Shown: positions 26,767 through 35,895, numbered from the stretch's first letter. The stretch is 64,000 bases of DNA from Bog-756 sp963830165 (GCA_963830165.1 CAWHKZ010000005.1:496001-560000); one strand, 5' to 3'. The notes: generated by a model from the letters alone, not told the origin. Made by a program: numbers and translations.

Positions 26767-27966
26767 GTGAAGGCCAAATTCAAGACGGCGGGAGTGCTCG
26801 TACTCGCCGGCGCGGCGCTCGCCGCATGTTCGTCCAACAGCTCGTCAGCATCGACCTCGGGGAGTTCATCCAGCTCCGCGGTCAAGCTCGGGCTCCTCTG
26901 GCAGGTCAAGGGTGAGGGCGCATACGGACAGAACGACTACCAGTACGGAGCGCTCCTGGCGATCGACCAGATCAACGCCTCCGGTGGGGTGAACGGTCAC
27001 AAGGTCACCTGGTTCCGCGAGCCCGTGGATCCGACCGACAATCAGCAGACCCTGTCCACGTTCCTCGCCGCCACCGGACAGAATCCCACGGCCATGGTCG
27101 GCCTGGTCGCGCCGACGCAGATCCAGGCCATCTCGTCCAAGATCACCGCCGCCGGCATCCCCGTGCTGGCAACGACCACGAGTGACACATTCGACGCCTA
27201 TGGCGCGACGAGCGGCAGCAAGTACCTCTGGTTCGTGGGTGCCTACAATCCGGCGCTCGCCGATTTCGGCACGAACTACCTGATCAAGGACCTCAATCTC
27301 AAGAACATCGGCCTGATGGGCACCAACGAGTCCTACGGGACCGAAGGGGTGGCTTCTGCCGCATCGACGTTGAGCGCGGCTGGCCTCAAGCCCTATGCGA
27401 ATACGCCGTACAGCCCGACGGCGACCGACCTCACCCAGGAGGTACTCGCCCAGAAGGGTGCCGATGCTGTCTTCGACTGGGGCTACCCGAACACGGTCGC
27501 GGTGCAACTCAACCAGTTCGTCCAGAACGGGATCACCATTCCGACGATGACCTCCGACGGCGTCGACACGACGGTCTCCAGCGGCTTGGCGAAGGGGGAG
27601 GCTTTGGCCAATCTCTACGCCAGCCAGCCTTGCGACCTGACGTCGCCGGGATACTCGAAGACCCTCGCCTCCTTCGTCTCGGCATTCGAGAAGAAGTACG
27701 ACTACGTCCCCTCGCAGAACGCGGCGTGGGCCTATGACGGTGTCAACATCGCCATCGCCGCCATTCGCAAGGCGGGGAGCACCAGTCCGTCCGCCGTCAA
27801 CACCGCGTTGGGAGAGGTCAGCGTGCCCGGAGCCTGCAGCACGACCTACAAGGCGGATGCCGCCCACTTCATGGGGCATTCGGAGGAGATCTCCAAATTC
27901 AGCAGTGCCGGGACCACCACCGTGGTGAAGCAGGCCACGATCCCCAACCAGAATGCGGGCGTGTGA
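26767..27966 (+). CDS. LIV-type ABC transporter substrate-binding lipoprotein
   Basis: The 399-residue protein has a lipoprotein signal: basic KAKFKTAG, hydrophobic VLVLAGAALAAC with the lipobox Cys, then a Ser-rich spacer. The mature part is a periplasmic-binding type 1 domain (peripla_BP_6), including GYxxGxxxAIDQINASGGVNG-like and TDNQQTLSTFLA segments. AGGGGAGA precedes the GTG at 26767. It is the probable extracellular ligand receptor for the livHMGF system upstream and overlaps the next SDR start. Confidence 0.92.
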   Translation: MKAKFKTAGVLVLAGAALAACSSNSSSASTSGSSSSSAVKLGLLWQVKGEGAYGQNDYQYGALLAIDQINASGGVNGHKVTWFREPVDPTDNQQTLSTFLAATGQNPTAMVGLVAPTQIQAISSKITAAGIPVLATTTSDTFDAYGATSGSKYLWFVGAYNPALADFGTNYLIKDLNLKNIGLMGTNESYGTEGVASAASTLSAAGLKPYANTPYSPTATDLTQEVLAQKGADAVFDWGYPNTVAVQLNQFVQNGITIPTMTSDGVDTTVSSGLAKGEALANLYASQPCDLTSPGYSKTLASFVSAFEKKYDYVPSQNAAWAYDGVNIAIAAIRKAGSTSPSAVNTALGEVSVPGACSTTYKADAAHFMGHSEEISKFSSAGTTTVVKQATIPNQNAGV

Positions 27967-28724
27967 TGCCGGGCTTCGAAGGAAAAGTCGCCCTGATCAC
28001 GGGGGCCGCTAACGGGATCGGCGAGGCCACAGCTCGGGGATTCGCTTCACGAGGAGCGAGCGTGCTGCTGGCCGACAACGACTCGGAGCGCGGCGAGCAG
28101 GTCGCCGGGCAGATTGCGGATGAAGGGGGGACGGCCTCCTTCATCCGCACGGACGTCACCAGATCCGCCGACGTGCAGGCCATGGTCGACGCAGCCGTCG
28201 ACCGCTACGGGCGGCTCGACTACGCGCACAACAACGCGGGGATCGTCGGCGGAGGGGCCACGGTGGTCGACATGCCCGAGGAGACCTGGAACCAGGGCAT
28301 CGCGGTCATGCTCACCGGGGTCTTCCTGGGCCTCAAGTACGAGATACCGAGGATCCTGGAGAGCGGTGGAGGTGCGATCGTGAACACGTCGTCGGGAGCC
28401 GGAATCATCGGATTCCCCACCATGGCCAACTACGTCGCGGCCAAACACGGCGTGATCGGCCTCACCAAGACCGCCGCCCTCGAGTACGCGACGTCCGGCG
28501 TCCGCATCAATGCCGTGTGCCCGGGAACCGCCCGCTCGAAGATGGTGAACGAATGGATCGGTGATGAGCCGGCGCAGGAGGCCGAAGTGGCGGCCCTGCA
28601 CCCCATCGGGCGGATCGCCGAAGCCGAGGAGATCGCGAACGGAGTGATGTGGCTGTGCTCCGATGCAGCGTCCTTCATGATCGGGCACGCCATGGTCATC
28701 GACGGAGGGTTCACCATCCAGTAG
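27963..28724 (+). CDS. SDR-family NAD(P)-dependent oxidoreductase
   Basis: This 253-residue classical SDR shows TGAANGIG, the acidic Asp in LLADNDSERG suggesting NAD, HNNAG, NTSSGAG and YVAAK. It is of the general hydroxyacid or cyclopentanol dehydrogenase-like type. GTG and ATG are adjacent at the start, and the ATG overlaps the preceding TGA, so it is translated with the binding protein. The substrate is presumably linked to the imported compound. Confidence 0.87.
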   Translation: MMPGFEGKVALITGAANGIGEATARGFASRGASVLLADNDSERGEQVAGQIADEGGTASFIRTDVTRSADVQAMVDAAVDRYGRLDYAHNNAGIVGGGATVVDMPEETWNQGIAVMLTGVFLGLKYEIPRILESGGGAIVNTSSGAGIIGFPTMANYVAAKHGVIGLTKTAALEYATSGVRINAVCPGTARSKMVNEWIGDEPAQEAEVAALHPIGRIAEAEEIANGVMWLCSDAASFMIGHAMVIDGGFTIQ

Positions 28725-28818
28725 TCGCGCCGTCGGGTGCACGGAGCGCCTCGTCCCGCGATCCCAGCGATCGCCCAGGGCGAGCGTCTCACCCCCGGAC
28801 CAGGCAGAGGAGGAGCAC

Positions 28819-30531
28819 ATGTACGACCTCATCATTCGTGGAGGCCTGGTCGTCGACGGCACCGGGGTGCCGGGCCGATACAGCGACATCGCGATCGAGG
28901 GCGGCAAGGTGGCCGCGGTCGGTCGGCTCGCGGGCGAACGCGCCGCACGGTCCTTCGACGCCGAAGGCTGTGTCGTCAGTCCCGGCATCATCGATGCCCA
29001 CACCCACTACGACCCGCAACTCACCTGGGACCCACTGTGCGACACGTCGTCGCTTCACGGGGTGACGACCGTGGCCGCCGGCAACTGCGGATTCTCGGTC
29101 GCTCCCTGTCGGAGCGGCGACCACACCTACATCGCGCAGATGTTCGCGCGGGTGGAAGGTATGGACCTCGGGGCACTCGACCATGTCGCATGGGATTTCG
29201 AGACCTTCCCGGAGTACCTCGCCACCCGCCGCGGAAAGCTGGGGCTCAACCTGGGCATGTACGTGGGGCATTCGGCGATTCGGCGCTGGGCCCTCGGCGA
29301 CGAGGCGTACGAACGCGCCGCCACGGATGACGAGATCCGGAGCATGGTCCAGATGGTGCACGAGGCGATGGCTGCGGGTGCCCTCGGGTTCTCGTCGTCG
29401 CAGGCGCCCACCCATCTGGACCTCGCCGATCGGCCGGTCCCTAGTCGATTGGCGACGCTCGACGAAGTGCGTGCCCTGGCGGATGCCGTGGGGGCCTTCG
29501 GGCGGGGGTCGATCGCCTACGCTCCGGAAAGTGCCGTCGAAGGGATCTCTCCCCATGATCGCGAGTTCCTCATCGAACTGGCCCGGCGCGGCTCCGTGCC
29601 CGTGATCACCCAGGGGTTGGGCGGTCGATCCAAGGTGGACGCCCCGACGGAGACGTGGAACGAGTCGCGCGCCTTCCTCGACCGATCGGCATCGATGGGA
29701 GCCCCCGTCTACTCCTTGCTGATGACGCGGGCGCTCAACGGGCCGTTCACGCTCGTCAACGGAACGTCTCGCTATCAAGGGGTGCCGCTCTGGAACGAGC
29801 TCATGACGGTCGACAGGGAGGAGCGTCGGTCCCGAATCCTCGACGAAGCCGAGCGCCGACGTCTCTGCCATGCGATCGACAATCCCAACCTCGATCCCTC
29901 GAAGGGGTCGACCCTCCCTCCTCCGCACTGGGAGAGCGTCCGCCTGCTCGACAGTCGGGTCACGGTGAACCACCCGTACCTCGGAAGGACGATGGCGGAT
30001 ATCGGCCGGGACGCGGCCAGGCATCCTGCGGACGTGTTCTTCGATATTGCGATCGCCGACGATCTGGAGGCGGTGTTCCACTGGTCGAATGAGACTCCGG
30101 CGTGGCGTGAGTTGCTCAGGGACGTCCAGCGGCATCCTCAGATGATCGTGGGTGTGTCCGATGGGGGCGCCCACCTCGATTTCGATGACGGGGCCGAATG
30201 GTCGTCGCACTTCCTCGCGACGTGGTGGCGCAACGAGCAGGTATGGCGCCTCGAGGAGGCGGTCAGGCTGATCACAGCCATACCGGCGGCGGTACTCGGC
30301 CTGACCGATCGAGGACTCCTGACACCGGGAATGGCGGGTGACGTCTTCATCTTCGACCCTGACACCGTCGGCCCGGGTACCTGTCGGGTCGAGACCGACC
30401 GGGTGGTCGGCGTCGATCGGTTCCGGGCCGTCCCCACGGGGACCCGCGCCACCGTGGTCGGCGGGGAATTCGTCGTCGAGGGGGGAGAGCCGACTGGCGC
30501 ACGGCCAGGCGTGGTGGTCAGTCCCCGATGA
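28819..30531 (+). CDS. Amidohydrolase, N-acyl-D-amino-acid deacylase type
   Basis: The 570-residue protein starts MYDLIIRGGLVVDGTG and has the D-aminoacylase metal-site motif IIDAHTHYDPQLTWDP (about 55-71), GVTTVAAGNCGFSVAP, and a late SDGGAHLDF segment with the catalytic Asp. The C-terminal beta-domain contains LTDRGLLTPGMAGDVFIFDP. The family hydrolyses N-acyl D-amino acids, but large actinobacterial paralogues in degradation islands are poorly defined. It overlaps the following gene as ATGA. Confidence 0.87.
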   Translation: MYDLIIRGGLVVDGTGVPGRYSDIAIEGGKVAAVGRLAGERAARSFDAEGCVVSPGIIDAHTHYDPQLTWDPLCDTSSLHGVTTVAAGNCGFSVAPCRSGDHTYIAQMFARVEGMDLGALDHVAWDFETFPEYLATRRGKLGLNLGMYVGHSAIRRWALGDEAYERAATDDEIRSMVQMVHEAMAAGALGFSSSQAPTHLDLADRPVPSRLATLDEVRALADAVGAFGRGSIAYAPESAVEGISPHDREFLIELARRGSVPVITQGLGGRSKVDAPTETWNESRAFLDRSASMGAPVYSLLMTRALNGPFTLVNGTSRYQGVPLWNELMTVDREERRSRILDEAERRRLCHAIDNPNLDPSKGSTLPPPHWESVRLLDSRVTVNHPYLGRTMADIGRDAARHPADVFFDIAIADDLEAVFHWSNETPAWRELLRDVQRHPQMIVGVSDGGAHLDFDDGAEWSSHFLATWWRNEQVWRLEEAVRLITAIPAAVLGLTDRGLLTPGMAGDVFIFDPDTVGPGTCRVETDRVVGVDRFRAVPTGTRATVVGGEFVVEGGEPTGARPGVVVSPR

Positions 30532-31139
30532 CGTCGGCTCCCCTGATGATCGGAACGCGCCCGGCAGCCTGGCTGGCGGAAGGCCTCGGGGCCACGTTCG
30601 TCGAACTCCCGGTCCTCGAGTTCGACGGGGGATGGTCCACCGGCGATGAACTGGATGCGTGGCGGACCGCGGCACTACAGGCGAACCCCTGTAGTGACAT
30701 CGTGGTGGCGGTGTGGCAGGAGACGATGGCGCATTCGCCCATCGTGCACACGGTGCCCGATGCCTGGTATTCCGGGTTCGAGGCCCCGTTCGCCTGCTGG
30801 TTCGCGGCACTCACCGTCGCGGCCGACCGGTGCGCGTCGGGAGGGAAGCTCGTGGCCGTCACGGATCGCCCATCCATGAGGGCGGCCGGTGGACTGAGTA
30901 TGCCCTCCGCACTGGCCGATGCCGTCGAGGTCACCGCGCGCTCGTTGATCCAGCTCCACAGCGCACGGGGCGTGGGCATCACGCTCGTCGCCACGCCGGA
31001 CAGGACGACCGCCCTCGACGAGTTCGCCGCCGGCAGATCTCGTCGTCATCTCGTCGAGGCGGTCGAAATGGTCCTCTCGAGCAGCAGTCGTACGGGTTCG
31101 TTGACCGTGGTGCAGGTGAACGAGGGCGTCGATGTCTGA
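30528..31139 (+). CDS. SDR-like protein lacking cofactor and catalytic motifs
   Basis: The 203-residue protein has no TGxxxGxG cofactor loop and no YxxxK. Still, its central part follows SDR topology: GGKLVAVTDRPS is like the Ser-bearing strand, SALADAVEVTARSLIQLHSARGVGITLVATP is like the catalytic helix and following strand, and FEAPFACWFAALTVAADRC is like helix 4. It overlaps both neighbours: ATGA with the amidohydrolase and 8 bases with a normal SDR. I infer a non-catalytic partner that could pair with the downstream SDR. It might instead be a diverged enzyme of another kind. Confidence 0.55.
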   Translation: MTSAPLMIGTRPAAWLAEGLGATFVELPVLEFDGGWSTGDELDAWRTAALQANPCSDIVVAVWQETMAHSPIVHTVPDAWYSGFEAPFACWFAALTVAADRCASGGKLVAVTDRPSMRAAGGLSMPSALADAVEVTARSLIQLHSARGVGITLVATPDRTTALDEFAAGRSRRHLVEAVEMVLSSSSRTGSLTVVQVNEGVDV

Positions 31140-31896
31140 GCACGATCCCCCCGTGATTCTGGTGACCGGGGCCAGCGGCGGCGTCGGTCGCGGCATCGCC
31201 GTTGCTCTCGGTGGCTCGGGTTGGACGGTCTGGATCGCCGCCCGGCGTCCCGTCGAGGGCCGGGAGGTGGCCGACGCGGTCACTGCCGCGGGAGGTCGAG
31301 GCCGGTTCATCGAATGCGACGTGAGCGACGGTCAGGCGGTCGCCGGAGCGGTGGCGGCCGTGACAGCCGAGGACGGCCGTCTCGACGGTGTCGTGCACAA
31401 CGCCACCAGTGCGCTTTCCCCGATTCCCGTCGCACCGTCCGAGGTGACCGCGGCCGACCTGCGTGAACACGTTGCGGTGTCGCTTCGCGGGGCATACCTG
31501 CTGGCCCGGGCGACCCATGGGCAGTTGGTGGCCTCCGGGGGAAGCATGGTCCTCCTGACGTCCGAGGCCGGATTCGTCGGAAAGATGCGGCTGGCACCCT
31601 ACGCGGCAGTGAAGGGAGCGGTCCGAGGCCTGGCCAGGGCGTGGGCCCGGGAGTGGGGGCCGGACGGCGTCCGGGTCAACTGCGTTGCCCCCCTCGCGAC
31701 GTCTCCGGCGATGGAGGTGGCGTTCGAGAAGGACCCGACCATGGAGGCCCGCCTGTTCGGGAGTCTTCCGCTGGGTCGACTCGGGGACCCCGTGAACGAT
31801 ATCGGGCCCGTCGTCCGATTCCTGCTGTCGAGGGATGCGAAGTTCGTGACCGGTGTGACAATCATGGCTGACGGAGGAAGTTGTCCCATCAGTTGA
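31132..31896 (+). CDS. SDR-family oxidoreductase
   Basis: The 254-residue protein has TGASGGVG, VWIAARRP (Arg after the second strand suggests NADP), VHNATSA in place of NNAG, LLTSEAG and YAAVK. It ends GVTIMADGGSCPIS. The NAG replacement is uncommon but seen in other SDRs. It is the third gene of an overlapping group with the amidohydrolase and the SDR-like protein. Its stop codon lies in an 8-bp tandem repeat. Confidence 0.85.
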   Translation: MSEHDPPVILVTGASGGVGRGIAVALGGSGWTVWIAARRPVEGREVADAVTAAGGRGRFIECDVSDGQAVAGAVAAVTAEDGRLDGVVHNATSALSPIPVAPSEVTAADLREHVAVSLRGAYLLARATHGQLVASGGSMVLLTSEAGFVGKMRLAPYAAVKGAVRGLARAWAREWGPDGVRVNCVAPLATSPAMEVAFEKDPTMEARLFGSLPLGRLGDPVNDIGPVVRFLLSRDAKFVTGVTIMADGGSCPIS

Positions 31897-31914
31897 GCAG
31901 TTGAGCAGTTGAGC
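31891..31914. repeat. Three tandem copies of AGTTGAGC
   Basis: Exact 8-mers at 31891-31898, 31899-31906 and 31907-31914. The first contains the SDR stop codon. Because the period is 8, the three TGA triplets fall in all three forward frames. Likely slippage, with a possible stop-in-all-frames effect. Confidence 0.8.
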
Positions 31915-32033
31915 AGGTGGGCTCGAGGACCGTGCTGCGTCGACAACCGTGAGGCGGCCGCTCCATGGCGGAATCCGCGCGGATCGACGCCATGCCCGGT
32001 CGGCCGCCCCATTGACACTCCGTGCCCGTGACG

Positions 32034-32049
32034 TATTATCTCGATAATA
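32034..32049. promoter_or_regulatory. Operator or promoter candidate TATTATCTCGATAATA
   Basis: A 16-bp dyad with 7-base arms TATTATC/GATAATA around TC, 22 bases before the HD-domain gene. TATTATCT is shared with the site at 33334. It may also serve as a -10 region. Sixteen-base relatives occur at 33334 and 36079. Confidence 0.55.
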
Positions 32050-32070
32050 AACAAACAAGGGGGATGGCCG

Positions 32071-32682
32071 ATGGAGGACGACAACGGGTTCAGGGCCAGC
32101 TTCACCTGCATGGATGACGGTACCGAGGAGGAGATCCAGTTGGTGATGGGCATCGCCGCCCCGTACCTGCAGGGTCAGATGCTCGGCAACCTCCTCCAGC
32201 TCCTCGAGAGCCTGCGAGGGCCGACCCTGGGCTACCAGGTCGATCGGTACGAGCACTCGCTCCAGACCGCCACCCGCGCCTACCGCGACGGCGCCGGCCC
32301 CGACATGGTGATGGCGGCACTGTTCCACGACATCGGGGACGGCCTGGCCCCGGCCAACCACAGCGAGCTGGCCGCGGCCGTCCTCGAGCCTTACCTCGAT
32401 GACGAGGCGACCTGGGTCGTCCGCCACCACGGCGTGTTCCAGGGCTACCACTACTGGCACAAGATGGGCGGCGATCGAAACGCCCGGGACCGGTACCGGG
32501 GCAGTCAGTTCTTCGACAGCGCCGCCCATTTCTGCGACGCCTGGGACCAACGGTCCTTCGACGCCGAGTACGAGACGCTGCCGCTGGACGTCTTCCTCCC
32601 CACGGTCAACGAGGTCTTCTCCCGGAAGCCGCGCCTCGAGATCTTCGGCGAGGAGGACGCCGAGGTGCCGGCCAACTCCTGA
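32071..32682 (+). CDS. HD-domain protein, possible diiron oxygenase (PhnZ/MIOX-like)
   Basis: The 203-residue protein has an HD-domain metal pattern: Y60-E61-H62 in RYEHSLQTA, H86-D87 in ALFHDIGD, H97, a His pair in VVRHHGVFQGYH, and an Asp in FCDAWDQRSFD. This spacing resembles PhnZ and myo-inositol oxygenase, HD proteins that cleave C-C or C-P bonds with a mixed-valent diiron centre, rather than phosphohydrolases. The substrate is unknown. AAGGGGGAT provides the ribosome site. A dyad promoter element lies directly upstream, and the gene converges on an uncharacterised gene. Confidence 0.7.
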   Translation: MEDDNGFRASFTCMDDGTEEEIQLVMGIAAPYLQGQMLGNLLQLLESLRGPTLGYQVDRYEHSLQTATRAYRDGAGPDMVMAALFHDIGDGLAPANHSELAAAVLEPYLDDEATWVVRHHGVFQGYHYWHKMGGDRNARDRYRGSQFFDSAAHFCDAWDQRSFDAEYETLPLDVFLPTVNEVFSRKPRLEIFGEEDAEVPANS

Positions 32683-32724
32683 ACCACGGAGCCGGCCAAT
32701 CGAGTGCACCGGTCGGGGAGCCCT

Positions 32725-33258
32725 TCAGTCGACGACGGGCCCGTTGCGTCGTCGACCGGCTTCACCCTGAGCCGCGCGCAGGAGCTCGGCCACCTGGGCG
32801 ACGCCGGGTTCGATGGCATCCGGGTCGGATTCGACTGACCGGGCGAGGCCGTGGGCTCCGGCGAGGTCGAGCATGGCGGGCAACCGGCGGCGGAGCCGCT
32901 CCAGTGTCCATTCCACCGGGTCGCCGTCGGCCACCTCGTCGATCCGGCACAGCAGCTGGGACCCCTCGGCCTGCATGAGGTAGTGGTAGTGGGGCTCGTG
33001 CTCGAAGCAGTCGAAGCGCAGGTGCTCCACGCCCTGGTCGTCGCACACGTGGACGGTGGCCCCGAAGTCGTCGTAGTCGGCGGTCAGGTCGACCTCGGGC
33101 ATCTCCGAGGCCAAGATGTCGTTGGTCAACAGCCGGGACTCCACCACGAAGGTCAGTGGACCGGCGACGACCGGTACACAGTGCTCCTCCACGGGAGCGA
33201 TTGGCATCACCTCGAAGGTGAAGCCCCGCTGATAGGGATGGGTGTTGGTCGTGTTCAT
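32725..33258 (-). CDS. Conserved hypothetical protein with FDCFEHEPHYHY motif
   Basis: I do not recognise this 177-residue protein. It opens MNTTNTHPYQRGFTFEVMPI, has a beta-rich first half and a striking FDCFEHEPHYHYL cluster of acidic, aromatic and His residues near position 85 that could bind metal. The C-terminal half is helical (EWTLERLRRRLPAMLDLAG). The ATG at 33258 has an excellent AGGAGGGGA site. It shares a divergent promoter gap with the acyl-CoA synthetase and converges on the HD-domain gene, so it may work in the same pathway. Confidence 0.65.
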   Translation of the reverse strand: MNTTNTHPYQRGFTFEVMPIAPVEEHCVPVVAGPLTFVVESRLLTNDILASEMPEVDLTADYDDFGATVHVCDDQGVEHLRFDCFEHEPHYHYLMQAEGSQLLCRIDEVADGDPVEWTLERLRRRLPAMLDLAGAHGLARSVESDPDAIEPGVAQVAELLRAAQGEAGRRRNGPVVD

Positions 33259-33333
33259 CGTCCCCTCCTGTCCTGACCGGTGCGCCCGTGGCGGATCGCC
33301 GGCCGGGACCGGACCGCCACCCCGCCATCGTAC

Positions 33334-33349
33334 TATTATCTGTAAGTTA
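33334..33349. promoter_or_regulatory. Operator candidate TATTATCTGTAAGTTA
   Basis: The 16-mer lies in the divergent gap between the hypothetical gene and the acyl-CoA synthetase. Read on the other strand it matches the site at 36079 at 13 of 16 positions. It shares TATTATCT with 32034. Confidence 0.55.
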
Positions 33350-33389
33350 AGGAAATTGGCGATCCGACAACGGCTGAAGGAGCAACGTC

Positions 33390-35063
33390 GTGTCATCTGC
33401 AGCAGGTCTGTTCCGCAACATGGCCGACCCCGGCCTGGCCGCCGACTACCGGAAGGCCGGGTGGTGGGGGGACGTCACGGTGGCCGACCTGGTCGACCGG
33501 CACGCCTCCACCCGTCCGGGCGCCCCTGCCCTCGTCACCCTCACCGACCGGTTGAGTTGGGCCGGCTACCGCCATTCGGCCGACCGTCTGGCCTCGGCAC
33601 TGGTCGGGGCCGGCATCGAACCGGGCGAGCGGGTGGCCGTCCTCCTCCCCGACGGGGCGAGCGTCCACGTCGCGTTCCTGGCCAACGAGAAGGCGGGGGC
33701 GGTCACCGTGGGGATCGGGGCACGTGCCGGCGAGCAGGAGGTCCGCCACCTGCTGCGTCGCACCGGTGCCGTCGCCCTGATCTCCCTGGACCGTCACCGG
33801 GAGATCGACACCACCGGGCTGGTGGGCCAACTCCGGGCCGAGGGGATCGACCTGAGGACGCACATCGTGATCCCGGTGTTCGAGGCCGACCTGTCGGCCC
33901 CCATCCTGGTCGACGGTGTGGCGGTGCCGGCCGACGTCGACATCGACGCGGGCCTCTTCGCCGAGCGCCGCCTGGGACCTGACGACCTGTTCATGATCAA
34001 CTCGACATCGGGGACCACCGGACTGCCGAAGTGTGTCATGCACACCCAGAATTCCAAGATGTACATGGCTCAGCAGGCCCGCGAGGCGGGGCAGCTGAGC
34101 CATGACGAGGTGCTCCTGGGCTTGGCCCCGGTCCCGTTCGGGTTCGGGTTGTTCACCACCCACTTCCTCGCCCCCCTGATCGGGGCGCCGGCCGTGGTCG
34201 TCGACCGGTTCTCCCCCGAGTCGGCGCTCGAGCTCATCGAGCGCGAGGGTGTGACGGTCCTGGTCTGCGTCAGCACCCAGTTCAAGATGATGTTGAACTC
34301 ACCCGACCTGGACAAACGCGACATGTCCACGTTGCAGGTCATGTTCACCGGGGGCGAGATGATCCCCTACGAGGCGGCGCGCACCTTCGAGGAGCGGACT
34401 CGCTCACTCGTGCTCAACTTCTACGGCTCCAATGAGAGCGGATTCGCCACGGGCACCCGGGTCACCGACGGGCCTGAACGGCGGCTGCGGACCGGTGGGT
34501 CGGGCCTCCCCGGCACCGAGGTCCGCCTGTTCGACGACGGTGTCGACGTGACCGGGACGGGGCGGGGCCAGCCAGGGAGTCGAGGCCCCGCGCTCTGTCT
34601 CGGCTACTACGACGACCCCGAGGCCAACGCCCAGCTCTTCACCGAGGACGGCTACCTCCTCCATGCGGACATCGTCACCATCGACGACGAGGGCTACCTC
34701 ACCGTGGTCGGACGGAAGTCGGAGATCATCATCCGGGGCGGTAAGAACATCAGCGCCGCCGTGGTGGAGGACCTGGTGTCCACGCATCCGGCGGTCGCCC
34801 TGGCGGCCGCGGTCCCCATGCCGGACCCCCTCTTCGGTGAGCGCGTGTGCGTGTTCGTCGAGCTCCGTCAGGGTCAGTCGCTCACCCTGGTCGAGCTGAT
34901 CGACTCCTTCGGAGGTGGGGGAGCCTCCAAGGAGAACTACCCGGAGCATCTGGTGGTGATGGACGAGCTACCCCGGTCGTCGGGGGGGAAGGTGGCCAAG
35001 GGCCGGCTCACCGAGATGGCGGCGGACCTGGCCGCCAGGCCGGAGTCCGGACCGCCGCAGTAG
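33390..35063 (+). CDS. AMP-dependent acyl-CoA synthetase/ligase
   Basis: The 557-residue adenylate-forming enzyme has the P-loop-like STSGTTGLPKCVMHT (about 208-222), FYGSNESGFATG, LHADIVTIDDEGYLTVVGRKSEIIIRGGKNIS (the A8 hinge) and the C-terminal catalytic Lys region SSGGKVAKGRL. It converts a carboxylic acid, ATP and CoA to an acyl-CoA through an acyl-AMP. The sequence alone does not define chain length or aromatic preference; the cyclohexanecarboxylate/2,3-dihydroxybenzoate-ligase-like branch is plausible. It probably performs the first intracellular step for the acid imported by the second LIV system. Confidence 0.9.
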   Translation: MSSAAGLFRNMADPGLAADYRKAGWWGDVTVADLVDRHASTRPGAPALVTLTDRLSWAGYRHSADRLASALVGAGIEPGERVAVLLPDGASVHVAFLANEKAGAVTVGIGARAGEQEVRHLLRRTGAVALISLDRHREIDTTGLVGQLRAEGIDLRTHIVIPVFEADLSAPILVDGVAVPADVDIDAGLFAERRLGPDDLFMINSTSGTTGLPKCVMHTQNSKMYMAQQAREAGQLSHDEVLLGLAPVPFGFGLFTTHFLAPLIGAPAVVVDRFSPESALELIEREGVTVLVCVSTQFKMMLNSPDLDKRDMSTLQVMFTGGEMIPYEAARTFEERTRSLVLNFYGSNESGFATGTRVTDGPERRLRTGGSGLPGTEVRLFDDGVDVTGTGRGQPGSRGPALCLGYYDDPEANAQLFTEDGYLLHADIVTIDDEGYLTVVGRKSEIIIRGGKNISAAVVEDLVSTHPAVALAAAVPMPDPLFGERVCVFVELRQGQSLTLVELIDSFGGGGASKENYPEHLVVMDELPRSSGGKVAKGRLTEMAADLAARPESGPPQ

Positions 35064-35081
35064 CCGGGGACGAGCCACCGG

Positions 35082-35895
35082 CTACGAGCCGTTCAGCACC
35101 GAGTGGACCAGCATGGGGTCGATCCGGGCGCCGGTCTTGCGGTTGACCGCACCGTTCGTGGCCACATCCGACGGGTAGTGCTGGACGAACTGCAGGTGCT
35201 CGGCGCTCAGCTCCCGTACGCGGACCGAGTCGCCGGCGGCGATGAGGTCGATCAGCTCGGCATGGATGTCCAGAGCGTGCCGACGCTCCTCGACGGGCAC
35301 CAGACCGGGGTCTCGGATCTGGTTGGCCCAGTCGGTCTCGTGGCTCGACCAGAGGACCTCGAGTGCGCCGACGATCACCTTCAGCGGCTCGTTTCCACAC
35401 AGTTCGACGATGGCCTCGTGGAAGCGGCGCGAGGTGTTGGTCGCCTGGACCAGATCGGAGACGTTGGCCACCGCCTCCTTCTGCAGGGCTCGGAGCTTCG
35501 GGAGCACGGCGCGCTTGCGGTCCTTGCGTTCGGCGCACAGGGCGGCGCAGGCGGGCTCGCATTCCCGGAGGGCCGCCGCTACGTCCAGCGCACCAGCGCC
35601 CTGAGCACAGAGCACCAGGGCGAGGGTGTAGGCGACATTGGACGCGGAGGGGCGGTGCACCACCGCCCCTCCCATGTTGCCGCGAACGGATGCTGATGAG
35701 CCCCTCGGTCTCGAGGATCCGCATCGCCTCGCGCAGCGACGGCTTGCTCACCGGGTAGGTGGCCCGCAGCACCTCCTCCTTGGGGAGCAGGGCGCCGTCT
35801 TCCAGCTCGCCGCTGAGAATGCGATCACGAAGGTGGTTGGCCACGGTGACTGCCACCCGTTGCCACTTTAAGTTGGACAGCGGGACCTCGGTCAT
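35082..35895 (-). pseudogene. GntR/FadR-type regulator, frameshifted
   Basis: The N-terminal winged helix (MTEVPLSNLKWQRVAVTVANHLRDRIL, then VSKPSLREAMRILETEGLISIR) starts at the ATG at 35895 after a strong AGGAGGAGGGG site. The FCD-type ligand-binding domain continues in another frame from about 35680 (GGAVVHRPSASNVAYTLALVL). Removing one T of the pair at 35685-35686 restores LISIRRGNMGGAVVHRP, so one extra base splits the gene. It may be a real lesion or a sequencing indel. FadR-like members sense acyl-CoA or organic acids. It diverges from the aldolase gene and converges on the synthetase. Confidence 0.85.

Noticed and set aside
28789..30810. 673-codon frame opposite the D-aminoacylase
   Set aside because: Antisense shadow of a gene with clear catalytic motifs.
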